Shown: positions 1 to 6,290, numbered from the stretch's first letter. The stretch is DNA of 6,443 nucleotides from an uncultured Anaerocolumna sp. (GCA_937901695.1 CALDJN010000397.1:1-6443); one strand, 5' to 3'. The notes: generated by a model not told the origin, from the sequence alone. Translations and numbers: made by a program.

Positions 1-55
1 CATATTCTATGACCTTAATTCTGGTTGCCATCCTGAATTAAGGTCATAGAATATG
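1..55. repeat. Perfect 21-bp inverted repeat at the window edge, probable fold-back artefact
   Basis: Bases 1-21 are the exact reverse complement of bases 35-55, with a 13-base loop (22-34). The arms read CATATTCTAT...TTAATTC and GAATTAA...ATAGAATATG. On the minus strand, 55 to 35 encodes the residues HTYSMTLI of the solute-binding protein, so one arm is ordinary coding sequence. The other arm is its mirror copy and supplies the last Asn and the TAA stop. No run of T follows in the gene's direction, and the repeat starts at base 1. A chimeric fold-back read or a palindromic contig end explains this better than a terminator. A real hairpin cannot be excluded without flanking sequence. Confidence 0.85.
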
Positions 56-416
56 TATGGCTGGAACTGGTTATGTCTGCATTTAATAGTGTAAAAATTG
101 AGTTATTCTTTGGCTGAGACCATTCGATTGTTCCATTATAGGAAGAATCAATTTTTTGAAGTGCTTCAATAAAGCCAGTTGCCGCCGTAGCTCCACGGCT
201 GGAATTACCAATACCATACATGATTTTACCATTGGATTCCTCAATGGCTTTCTTGTAAAGTTCTTCAAGCGTCATTTTTTCTGCTTGTTCAATAATCTTA
301 TCTGCTTCACTTTTTTCTACATTTTTACTTGTTTTTGAATTCTGTGAAGTACCGCAGCCAACTAGTAATGCACTGACCGTGGTAAGAATTAGTAGAACTG
401 ATATCAACTTTTTCAT
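15..416 (-). CDS. Solute-binding lipoprotein of an ABC transporter, 3' part missing
   Basis: The 133 residues visible start with a lipoprotein signal: KK, a hydrophobic stretch (residues 4-19) and a lipobox LVGC with Cys21. The mature protein should be anchored to the outer face of the membrane. A charged linker (about 24-45) precedes a segment that begins MTLEELYKKAIEESNGKIMYG and continues to SMTLIQDGNQ. This is the N-terminal pattern I associate with COG1840-type binding proteins, where a similar 'ADVVLIQDG' motif is usual; that assignment is inference. Such proteins usually have 330-400 residues, so about two thirds are missing. The stop codon lies inside the mirror arm of the edge inverted repeat (1-21) and is probably not genuine. 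The ATG has a good ribosome binding site, GGAGG, 7 bases upstream. The gene follows the response regulator by 142 bp and has its own candidate promoter. It is likely the binding protein of a transporter controlled by the neighbouring sensor system, with permease and ATPase genes off the edge. Confidence 0.75.
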   Translation of the reverse strand: MKKLISVLLILTTVSALLVGCGTSQNSKTSKNVEKSEADKIIEQAEKMTLEELYKKAIEESNGKIMYGIGNSSRGATAATGFIEALQKIDSSYNGTIEWSQPKNNSIFTLLNADITSSSHTYSMTLIQDGNQN

Positions 417-487
417 GTTACACCCTCCATATAATTATCGCTTATTTGAAGATATACAATATGAATCCCCCATTTGTATCCTTCATG

Positions 488-496
488 TTTATATCA
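488..496 (-). promoter_or_regulatory. Extended -10 promoter candidate for the solute-binding lipoprotein gene
   Basis: On the minus strand the bases read TGATATAAA, an extended -10 element (TG, one base, then TATAAA, 5 of 6 to the sigma-A consensus). No good -35 hexamer is present at 16-18 bp, which is common for extended -10 promoters. Transcription would begin near 481 and give a leader of about 65 nt. No terminator is visible between the response regulator stop (559) and this site, so readthrough from the regulator operon is also possible. Two TTACAT motifs (507-512 and 531-536) lie just upstream. Confidence 0.4.
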
Positions 497-558
497 TAGA
501 TAATATATGTAATTGTTGATACCTATTATTATGTAAAATTATCCGTAAAAATGAACTG

Positions 559-1338
559 TTAACTTGTATACTCCTTATATTTCATAAATTCGGTTGGAGA
601 TGTGTTCGTATAACGCTTAAATACAGAACAAAAGTGCTTATAATCCGTAAATCCTGTCATATCTGATATCTGATAAACTCGATATGTTCCTTCATCCAAT
701 AGTCTTATAGCTTGTTGTACACGATACATATTTAAAAAATCAAGATAAGTATGCCCTGTTTCTTCCTTGAACTTCCTACTAAGATAGCTGGTACTTACCT
801 CTAATTCTTCTGAAATACTTTCTATACTTAACTTTTCTATGTAACGCTTTTTAATAAAAGCTATAGTTTTCTTAACATAAGGGTTTTTATAGGAATCGCT
901 GGAAGAAAGCAGCTCAATATCCATTCCCTGATTTTTCTGTTGGTAGATTAGTTCCTTTTCATTTTCCTTTTCAATATCAATTAGAAGCTTACCCATAACT
1001 TCTTTCAGCTTATCTACATCAACAGGTTTCATAAGATAAGCATAAGCTTTCAGTTCAATTGCAGTTTTTGCATATTCAAATTCTGCATAGCTTGTCAAAA
1101 TTACACTTTTAAATTGAACTTCTTCACTGGCACGTTGAATCATTTCAAGACCATTTACTTTTGGCATCATTATGTCTGCAATCACTACATCTGGTTTTAA
1201 TTCTATTATCTTTTCAATTCCTTCTTCACCGTTTGCAGCCTCCCCTGCAAGAACATATCCTACGCTTAACCAGTCAATCGTATAAGCTAAACCTTTTCTG
1301 ATAATATCCTCGTCTTCCACTATTAATACCTTTAGCAT
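559..1338 (-). CDS. Response regulator, receiver plus AraC-type DNA-binding domain (YesN/HptR-like)
   Basis: This cytoplasmic transcription factor should be phosphorylated by the sensor kinase encoded just upstream. With the start chosen here it has 259 residues. The receiver domain (about 2-120) begins KVLIVEDE. Asp55 in VIADIMMP is the phosphoacceptor, the conserved Ser/Thr lies in ILTSY, and Lys104 is in YLMKP. A linker leads to a C-terminal AraC/XylS domain (about 155-255) with two helix-turn-helix units, visible as ISEELEVSTSYLSRKFKEE and ISDMTGFTDYKHFCSVFK. Such proteins bind direct repeats. An upstream ATG at 1344 would add Met-Val, but AAGG sits only 3 bases from it and 9 bases from the ATG at 1338, so 1338 is preferred. 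The gene lies 38 bp after the kinase stop, in one operon. By analogy to S. aureus HptR it may activate a sugar-phosphate transporter, possibly the one starting at 416. The effector is not shown by the sequence. Confidence 0.93.
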   Translation of the reverse strand: MLKVLIVEDEDIIRKGLAYTIDWLSVGYVLAGEAANGEEGIEKIIELKPDVVIADIMMPKVNGLEMIQRASEEVQFKSVILTSYAEFEYAKTAIELKAYAYLMKPVDVDKLKEVMGKLLIDIEKENEKELIYQQKNQGMDIELLSSSDSYKNPYVKKTIAFIKKRYIEKLSIESISEELEVSTSYLSRKFKEETGHTYLDFLNMYRVQQAIRLLDEGTYRVYQISDMTGFTDYKHFCSVFKRYTNTSPTEFMKYKEYTS

Positions 1339-1376
1339 AACCATATACCTTCTTTCTTTGTATTATAACAATACTG

Positions 1377-3071
1377 CTATAAATCTAAGTTCATGCGAAT
1401 AGGCAGCGTCAAGGTAACAACCGTTCCCTCTCCTAATTTACTTTCCAAAGTGACTCCATAATCCCCGTGATACATTAATTGTATTCTTCTATGTATATTA
1501 TAAATACCATGATGGTTTGTTTTATTAACTGGTGACTGAAGGTTTTCCCTAATTTGCCTTAATGTATCTTCTCTAATACCGGCTCCGCTATCTTTACAAA
1601 TAAAAATTAAATTGCCGCCTTTCTCAAAACCCTTAATGGCAACATGCAGAGTATCTTCTTCTGCATAACCGTATTTGACAGCATTTTCAATAATTGATTG
1701 CATCATTAATTTGGGAATTAAATACTTCTTAACCTTTTCTTCTATATCAATTTCATAGGTAAATCTTCTGTTAAATCTTATTTTTAATATAGTAAGATAG
1801 CTTTCCGTATATCGTATATCTTCTTCAACCTGAATTTCTTCTTCTGCATCGCTAAGGCTGTATCGAAGTAATGTTGATAATGCAACAATCATTTTATCAG
1901 AAGCTTCAGAATCAATCTTACTCATAAAGCGGATATTATCTAAAGTATTAAAGAGAAAATGAGGATTAAACTGTGCCTCCAATTGTTTTACTTGTGCAAA
2001 TGCAGCATACCTGGTTAATTCCTTATTTTCTTTTATGTTATTTTTCAAACCATCCAGCATTAAATTATAAGCTTCACCGATTTCCTTAAATTCAGCGCTG
2101 CTTTTAATATCCAGATAACGTTCCAAATTACCTTTCTTAACCTGCTCAAATGCCTCCGCTATTTTATAAATATCCCTGGTACTCTTTTTTGCAACTTTTC
2201 CACTGATAAAATAGGTAATTATAACGATTGCAGTAAATATAAAAAGGATAAACACCCCCATAATATAAAACATTCTGGATTCCATGTCATGGCTTGTTAT
2301 TGTATACACCCGAAGCATGCCATTACATATTGAGTTTTGTAAAAGATAATATTCTTTCGCTTTATATTGAATAAACCCTTCAGAATATTCATATTTTCTT
2401 ACAAATCTACCTAACAAATCCTGAAAGTCATAATTATTCGTAAGATAGACCCAGCCATTTTCGTCTGTAATAATAGTTTGTGGGGATACCTGAGTCAATA
2501 ATAATTGAAATTCCTTAGCCGGAATTGTTACTACTATATAACCAGCTACTTCTTCTTGATCTTGTATTCCAGTGCCAATACATAGAACCTGTTCTTTCCC
2601 CGTTGTAATCTTTAAGGATATACTTTGGGGGTTTTCACGGATTTTACGAATGATACCCCAGTCATAACAAGTATTATCGATTAGAAAACCAGGCATTTGA
2701 TTATAATCTGAAAAGACTGAATTTAATTCACTATCCAAAATATATAATTTGGCAGCATATTTTGTTTTTGAAGAGAGTTTATACATAGATCTTTTTATTT
2801 CTACCAGCTTATCTGTATCAATAGGTTCTGTAATTAAGGTTGCATCCTTTGATAACCTTGAAACTTCATTAGCATAAGTTTCTACTACTTTTTCTAATAC
2901 ATTACTTATCTTAGCATTGGCAGAATGGTTTGTCGTATGAACAGTATATTGCCATATTCCTAAGATAAGAGCCATACATAAACAGGCAATCAGGAACGTA
3001 GGTATAATAGCATATAAAATAAACATTTGCCTTATATTATCACTAAAGGATCTTATTTTATTTTTTTTCAT
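1377..3071 (-). CDS. Membrane sensor histidine kinase of the LytS/YesM family (HptS-like)
   Basis: The protein has 564 residues. A first membrane helix (about 16-38) and a second (about 268-290) enclose an extracytoplasmic sensor domain of some 230 residues. Segments such as AGYIVVTIPAKEF suggest a Cache-like fold. A HAMP linker follows (about 291-345). The His_kinase domain (PF06580 type) carries the phosphoacceptor His371 in QFNPHFLFNTL. The ATPase part has the N box IIENAVKYG (460-468), the G1 box DSGAGI (494-499) and the glycine region HHGIYNIHRR (520-529). It therefore looks complete and active. It should phosphorylate the receiver Asp of the downstream regulator. The binding protein encoded just upstream probably contacts its sensor domain, as HptA does with HptS in S. 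aureus. The ribosome binding site GGAG lies 5 bases before the ATG. The gene is 60 bp downstream of the binding-protein stop, with a hairpin in that gap. Confidence 0.94.
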   Translation of the reverse strand: MKKNKIRSFSDNIRQMFILYAIIPTFLIACLCMALILGIWQYTVHTTNHSANAKISNVLEKVVETYANEVSRLSKDATLITEPIDTDKLVEIKRSMYKLSSKTKYAAKLYILDSELNSVFSDYNQMPGFLIDNTCYDWGIIRKIRENPQSISLKITTGKEQVLCIGTGIQDQEEVAGYIVVTIPAKEFQLLLTQVSPQTIITDENGWVYLTNNYDFQDLLGRFVRKYEYSEGFIQYKAKEYYLLQNSICNGMLRVYTITSHDMESRMFYIMGVFILFIFTAIVIITYFISGKVAKKSTRDIYKIAEAFEQVKKGNLERYLDIKSSAEFKEIGEAYNLMLDGLKNNIKENKELTRYAAFAQVKQLEAQFNPHFLFNTLDNIRFMSKIDSEASDKMIVALSTLLRYSLSDAEEEIQVEEDIRYTESYLTILKIRFNRRFTYEIDIEEKVKKYLIPKLMMQSIIENAVKYGYAEEDTLHVAIKGFEKGGNLIFICKDSGAGIREDTLRQIRENLQSPVNKTNHHGIYNIHRRIQLMYHGDYGVTLESKLGEGTVVTLTLPIRMNLDL

Positions 3072-3087
3072 ATTGTCTCCATTGTAT

Positions 3088-3107
3088 ATCGCAGACTTGC
3101 CTGCGAT
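3088..3107 (-). other. Intercistronic hairpin between binding protein and kinase genes
   Basis: ATCGCAG and CTGCGAT form a perfect 7-bp stem with a 6-base loop. On the transcribed minus strand the stem is followed by ATACAATGG, with no run of T, so it is not a typical intrinsic terminator. It sits between the binding-protein stop (3132) and the kinase ribosome binding site (about 3076-3080). It could protect the 3' end of the upstream message and allow more binding protein than kinase to be made. That role is inference. Confidence 0.5.
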
Positions 3108-3131
3108 TCTTTATAAACGTTTTCTTATGCC

Positions 3132-4175
3132 CTATTCTTCATTTATATCCAAAAATATTTCTTTAAATTTTTGTATCCATTCTTTTTTCTTTTCATAAAC
3201 CAGTTCATCATCTGCATGTATAATTTTAATTTCATCCTTTGCCTTTAGATACTTTGGTGTCTTCACATCTGCACGAACTGAACGTCTGTTAAGCTCCGTA
3301 GTTACCATTGTTTGTGCCTCATAACCTGTAACAAAATCTATAAATGTGCGGGCACTTTCCATATGAGGTGAGTTTTTTACAATAGATACACAATCCGGAG
3401 TAGATAAAACCCCTTCTTCCATGTATACAATCTTTATATTTTCCCCATTAGCCACTAAGGCAGCAGCAGCTTCCTCAAATATTAATCCTACGACAAATTC
3501 ACCATTTTCAACTCCCCTATAAACCTCTGTAGAGCTTTTTAATAGTTTTCCATCTAAGTTGTCGCATAAAAGTTTCACATAGTCCCAACCCTCATCAGGA
3601 TTACCATTTCCCATTGCATATAATATATTAATGAGATGTTCATAAGCAGATGAAGATACAGCCGGATTACAATAGGCTATTTTGCCTTTTAGCTTCGGAT
3701 TTAGTAAATCCTTATAACCGTTTATTTGTATATTTCCTATTAAATCTGTATTAACCATTAGGATACTGGGTACATCAGAAAACTTTGTAAGCATTCCTTC
3801 ATTATTCTTGAATTCTTCCTGAATCGCATCTTCATTTATAGAAGAGTATTCCTCAAACAGGTAGCTCTGAGATTTTAGTGATGACAAAGAGCCACCCCAT
3901 AATATATCAGCATAAGGATTATCCTGTTCTTCTTCAATTCTTTCAATCAACTGCCCGGTACCTCCGCTGACAACCGTAACCAGGATACCTGTTTTTGATT
4001 CAAATTCTTCGATTAACGGTCTAAGAAAGTCCAATGGATGTGAACTGTAAATAACTAACTCGTCCCGTTGATGCCCACTAGTGAGTACATTATGATTATT
4101 TTTTGATATTGTATATCCGACTAAAAGTATTATAAAGAATGACAGTATAACCGTAATTATTATTTTACGTTTCAT
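3132..4175 (-). CDS. Extracytoplasmic binding protein of the AfuA/HptA family, probable sugar-phosphate sensor
   Basis: The 347-residue protein has a basic start and one hydrophobic helix (about 5-22), which is either a signal peptide or a membrane anchor. There is no lipobox cysteine. The rest is a type II periplasmic-binding fold of COG1840 type: DELVIYSSHP (about 38-47), SGGTGQLIERI (70-80), PYADILWGGS (87-96), NPAVSSSAYEHL (170-181) and SSTEVYRGVENGEFVVGLIFEEA (214-236). Automated annotation often calls this family ferric-iron binding, but the tyrosine pair of FbpA-type iron proteins is not evident. Characterised relatives AfuA and HptA recognise hexose phosphates. The gene heads an operon with a sensor kinase and response regulator, and no permease or ATPase gene is adjacent. 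It therefore more likely presents ligand to the kinase than to a transporter. The start is supported by a G-rich Shine-Dalgarno (GGGGGGAT) about 6 bases before the ATG. The true ligand is not proven by sequence. Confidence 0.85.
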   Translation of the reverse strand: MKRKIIITVILSFFIILLVGYTISKNNHNVLTSGHQRDELVIYSSHPLDFLRPLIEEFESKTGILVTVVSGGTGQLIERIEEEQDNPYADILWGGSLSSLKSQSYLFEEYSSINEDAIQEEFKNNEGMLTKFSDVPSILMVNTDLIGNIQINGYKDLLNPKLKGKIAYCNPAVSSSAYEHLINILYAMGNGNPDEGWDYVKLLCDNLDGKLLKSSTEVYRGVENGEFVVGLIFEEAAAALVANGENIKIVYMEEGVLSTPDCVSIVKNSPHMESARTFIDFVTGYEAQTMVTTELNRRSVRADVKTPKYLKAKDEIKIIHADDELVYEKKKEWIQKFKEIFLDINEE

Positions 4176-4344
4176 GGCAATCCCCCCGTTTTTCTACTGT
4201 CTTTGATGAAATATAGATATGTATAATAGAAATAGATAAAAATTTAATGAAAGTTTATTGCATTCGTTTATTTTCTTTTTATTCTTCTTTTTCTTCTTAA
4301 TATTTACATGGGATGCTATACCAAAACAAGTATTTCCTTCCTCT

Positions 4345-4353
4345 ATTCTAGCA
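4345..4353 (-). promoter_or_regulatory. Extended -10 promoter candidate for the sensor operon
   Basis: The minus strand reads TGCTAGAAT, an extended -10 element with a 5 of 6 match to TATAAT. The region 17 bp upstream (TTACTT) is a poor -35. Transcription would begin near 4338, leaving a leader of about 160 nt before the binding-protein ATG. The leader is rich in A and G, with repeated GAA-like triplets (minus strand, 4298 to 4269). An ATGCTA/TAGCAT inverted pair (4313-4318 and 4349-4354) flanks the presumed start and could be an operator. A second, weaker -10-like TATTAT lies nearer the gene, around 4215-4230. Confidence 0.4.
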
Positions 4354-4429
4354 TAAGAAATCTAAAAAAGTAAGTATAAGTGTAGTATTTTATACGTATA
4401 TATATAATTTACAAAACATGCAGTTTAAG

Positions 4430-4575
4430 TTTACCTCATCAGGGAAATCCCCCCATTCTGTAAGCTTGTACAACCCCCACTTCGTATTGGCAATGAGGTT
4501 ATGAGCAAGTAGCGTAAGCGGAGAAATGTACGCGGAGAAACTTACCTATGGACAGAACTTGTCTGTCGGCAAGTT
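4430..4575. other. GC-rich island with stacked inverted repeats, unidentified
   Basis: This is part of a 540-bp gap without a convincing gene (4176-4715). Bases 4441-4560 are about 47% GC by my count, while 4201-4260 is about 17%. Three inverted repeats follow each other: ACCTCAT (4433-4439) with ATGAGGT (4493-4499); GCGTA (4512-4516) with TACGC (4529-4533); and GACAGA (4551-4556) with TCTGTC (4562-4567). The last is nested in an 8-bp arm pair (4539-4546 with 4568-4575). The single mismatch of that outer pair is A-C on the plus strand but becomes a G-U wobble in minus-strand RNA. That slightly favours a minus-strand transcript, in line with all the genes. It may be a structured RNA, a dispersed intergenic repeat or the remnant of a mobile element or gene. 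I do not recognise it as a known riboswitch. Confidence 0.45.
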
Positions 4576-4595
4576 AGAATACCCAATTTGGCTTA

Positions 4596-4637
4596 AAAAA
4601 GTAGGAAGCATCAGCATCTGATTACTTCCTACTTTTT
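4596..4637 (-). terminator. Rho-independent terminator of the sorE-HPr operon, symmetric
   Basis: AAAAAGTAGGAAG (4596-4608) pairs perfectly with CTTCCTACTTTTT (4625-4637). An inner stem of ATCAG with CTGAT (4610-4614 and 4618-4622) and a 3-base loop extends it, with a small asymmetric bulge. A-runs on one side and T-runs on the other mean it can act in both directions. It lies 78 bp after the HPr stop codon, so its main job is to end the sorE-HPr transcript and insulate the sensor operon from it. Confidence 0.9.
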
Positions 4638-4715
4638 ATAATATTTAATATGATTGAATACGATTTTGCATAAGCGAAAATTACAATTCTCATGACTGCC
4701 ACACTAAAGGATACA

Positions 4716-4979
4716 TTATTCTCCCAAACCACTCTCAATACTTGATACAATTACTTTGAGATCTTCGCTTTCCGTGTAACCATTACACTCCACAGTAATT
4801 TCCGTTCCACATTTTATAGCTGCAGCCATTAAGTTTAATATACTTTTGGGGTTAACTTTCCTCTCCCCTACTTTAATTACAACATCAGAATTACATTTCA
4901 TGGCTACTTTGGCTAATTCACTGGCAGGTCTTGCGTGAAGACCAGATTTGTTCTTTACCACAACCTTCTTACTAACCAA
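4716..4979 (-). CDS. ptsH: HPr phosphocarrier protein of the sugar phosphotransferase system
   Basis: The 87-residue protein has the full length of a single-domain HPr. HPr carries phosphate from enzyme I to the EIIA parts of PTS permeases. The active-site motif GLHARPA places His15 exactly as in classical HPr. Ser46 in NPKSILNLM is also at the canonical position, so regulatory phosphorylation by HPr kinase, as in other Firmicutes, is possible. It is therefore not a Crh-type protein, which lacks His15. The segment after Ser46 (ILNLMAAAIKCG) differs from the usual IMGVMSLGI, so this may be a specialised paralogue. It sits 33 bp after the sorE-like gene and before a terminator, in one operon. 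No ptsI or EII gene is in the window. The start is TTG with AGGAGA 9 bases upstream, and no in-frame ATG lies close by. The symbol marks the family and does not claim that this is the main cellular HPr. Confidence 0.92.
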   Translation of the reverse strand: MVSKKVVVKNKSGLHARPASELAKVAMKCNSDVVIKVGERKVNPKSILNLMAAAIKCGTEITVECNGYTESEDLKVIVSSIESGLGE

Positions 4980-4988
4980 ATCATCATC

Positions 4989-4994
4989 TCTCCT
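4989..4994 (-). promoter_or_regulatory. Ribosome binding site deciding the HPr TTG start
   Basis: AGGAGA on the minus strand stands 9 bases before the TTG at 4979. The two overlapping ATGs in between (ATGATG) are in another frame. The codons just upstream in the HPr frame are GAT GAT GAT, so TTG is the only sensible start. Confidence 0.7.
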
Positions 4995-5012
4995 ATCTAA
5001 TATGCTCCAAGA

Positions 5013-6275
5013 TTAATATACTTCAAAATGCTCAAATAATATTTTCTCAGCTTCACTGTTCCATAGTCCTTTGTGTTTTTTGCAGGATTCGGATAGTTTC
5101 TTAAATAGTGAATCTGTTTTTCCTAATTCTTCGAAATCATCAATTGCAGTTAAAGGCATATTAAACTGGGTATAAGTTAATTTCTTGCCTCCTGGTATAT
5201 TAGGCAAATTGGCGGTGGCATCTGCAATACTATCAATTCCTCCTACATGGGTTACCATAACTGCCGGTTCAATTAAGTTCTTACTGGACAGATAAAGGGC
5301 TTCTTTTAAATCTTCTGTGTTACCGCCGGTTGTACCCATTATATGTGTACTGGTATAGTGTGCATTATATAAATTGATTTCCGCTTTAAATTGATTGTTT
5401 GTTGGACCAGCGAAGAAATTCATACAACCGTCAAATGCTAATAATGTATCCGCCATTTCAGCGACTTCACGGATAGGAACATACACGAATATATCATCAT
5501 AGCCGTGGTCTTCTGTTAGTTCCTTTAACTCCGATACCGAATCTTTCATAGTTGCTGTATTTACATATATAAGTTCAATTCCTTTTTCTGCAGCTGTTTC
5601 TTCGGAGATTACTTCCTTGGCACGTTTAATTTTTTCATGGCTTATGTCTGTAATTACCAAGCGTTTTGGTTTATGATCCATGGTTAATGCATAACTTACA
5701 GCACCAAGTCCCATTGGACCACAGCCACCTAATATTAATACGTTGCCACCTGCTTTCGTACCCATGTCATGAGCATAATTTTGCTTATTAGTATGATAAT
5801 TAGCATGAAATCCACCTATTATACAGCTCATAGGTTCGCCAAGTGAAGCTTCAAAATAACTTTCTCCATGGTAATTTAACAAACATCCTAATTCCATAAC
5901 TTCATGTGGAATGATGCAATAGGTGCAGGCACCTCCAAAGTATTCATAGGAATAACCAGGTGATGCTAAACTTCCTTTATAATTTAATGCTGGCTGCAAA
6001 GAAAACTTTTCTCCAGGTTTAAATTGATTCTGCCATTTGGAACCTACCTTAACAATATCACCGGCAAATTCATGACCAATGATAATTGGATTAGTATCTA
6101 TATTTTGTGGAGCTCTTTTATGTTTTTTACCCTGTTTAACTAATTTATAGGTTGACATACAGATGCTGTCGCTCATTACCTTTACTAAGATTTCATCCTC
6201 TTTTATATCTGGTAATTCAAATTCTTCAAGTCGTAAATCATCCATTCCATACATTCTCACTGCTTTTGTTTTCAA
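5013..6275 (-). CDS. sorE: Zinc-dependent sugar-phosphate dehydrogenase, L-sorbose-1-phosphate reductase (SorE) family
   Basis: This 420-residue medium-chain dehydrogenase closely resembles, from memory, SorE of enteric bacteria. SorE reduces L-sorbose 1-phosphate to D-glucitol 6-phosphate after PTS uptake of sorbose. Shared landmarks are DSICMSTYK with the catalytic zinc ligand Cys39, GHEFAG with His68-Glu69, SYEYFGG, LGEPMSCIIG with Glu147, and NLPNIPGGKK near the C-terminus. The nucleotide-binding Rossmann loop is GGCGPMGLGA (183-192), and Asp210 at the end of the second strand suggests NAD(H). The four-cysteine structural zinc lobe of many relatives is absent. The start is TTG at 6275, giving MKTKAVRMYG as in the family. 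GGTAGGAG lies 7 bases upstream, and an upstream in-frame ATG at 6347 has no such support. It shares an operon with HPr, which fits PTS sugar metabolism. The substrate could be another ketose or hexitol phosphate. Confidence 0.85.
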   Translation of the reverse strand: MKTKAVRMYGMDDLRLEEFELPDIKEDEILVKVMSDSICMSTYKLVKQGKKHKRAPQNIDTNPIIIGHEFAGDIVKVGSKWQNQFKPGEKFSLQPALNYKGSLASPGYSYEYFGGACTYCIIPHEVMELGCLLNYHGESYFEASLGEPMSCIIGGFHANYHTNKQNYAHDMGTKAGGNVLILGGCGPMGLGAVSYALTMDHKPKRLVITDISHEKIKRAKEVISEETAAEKGIELIYVNTATMKDSVSELKELTEDHGYDDIFVYVPIREVAEMADTLLAFDGCMNFFAGPTNNQFKAEINLYNAHYTSTHIMGTTGGNTEDLKEALYLSSKNLIEPAVMVTHVGGIDSIADATANLPNIPGGKKLTYTQFNMPLTAIDDFEELGKTDSLFKKLSESCKKHKGLWNSEAEKILFEHFEVY

Positions 6276-6282
6276 GACCAAT

Positions 6283-6290
6283 CTCCTACC
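6283..6290 (-). promoter_or_regulatory. Ribosome binding site deciding the TTG start of the sorE-like gene
   Basis: The minus strand reads GGTAGGAG and then 7 bases before the TTG at 6275. A start at 6347 would place this site inside the coding region and add 24 residues, including a doubled YLHRQDK that only reflects the DNA tandem repeat. Confidence 0.8.

Noticed and set aside
1..55. Intrinsic terminator for the lipoprotein gene
   Set aside because: The stem contains coding sequence, there is no U-run on the transcribed strand, and the product would be far too short for its family.
83..338. Two short open frames overlapping the lipoprotein gene (minus 83-268 and plus 156-338)
   Set aside because: They lie in other frames of a gene with a clear lipoprotein signal and family motif, and have no ribosome binding sites.
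3132..4175. Ferric-iron binding protein
   Set aside because: The common automatic name for this family does not fit: the FbpA-type tyrosine pair is not evident, and the gene sits with a sensor kinase and regulator as in hexose-phosphate sensing systems.
4259..4273. CcpA cre-like box in the leader of the sensor operon
   Set aside because: On the minus strand AAATAAACGAATGCA keeps the central CG but misses the consensus T and G at positions 2 and 3; in AT-rich DNA such a match is expected by chance.
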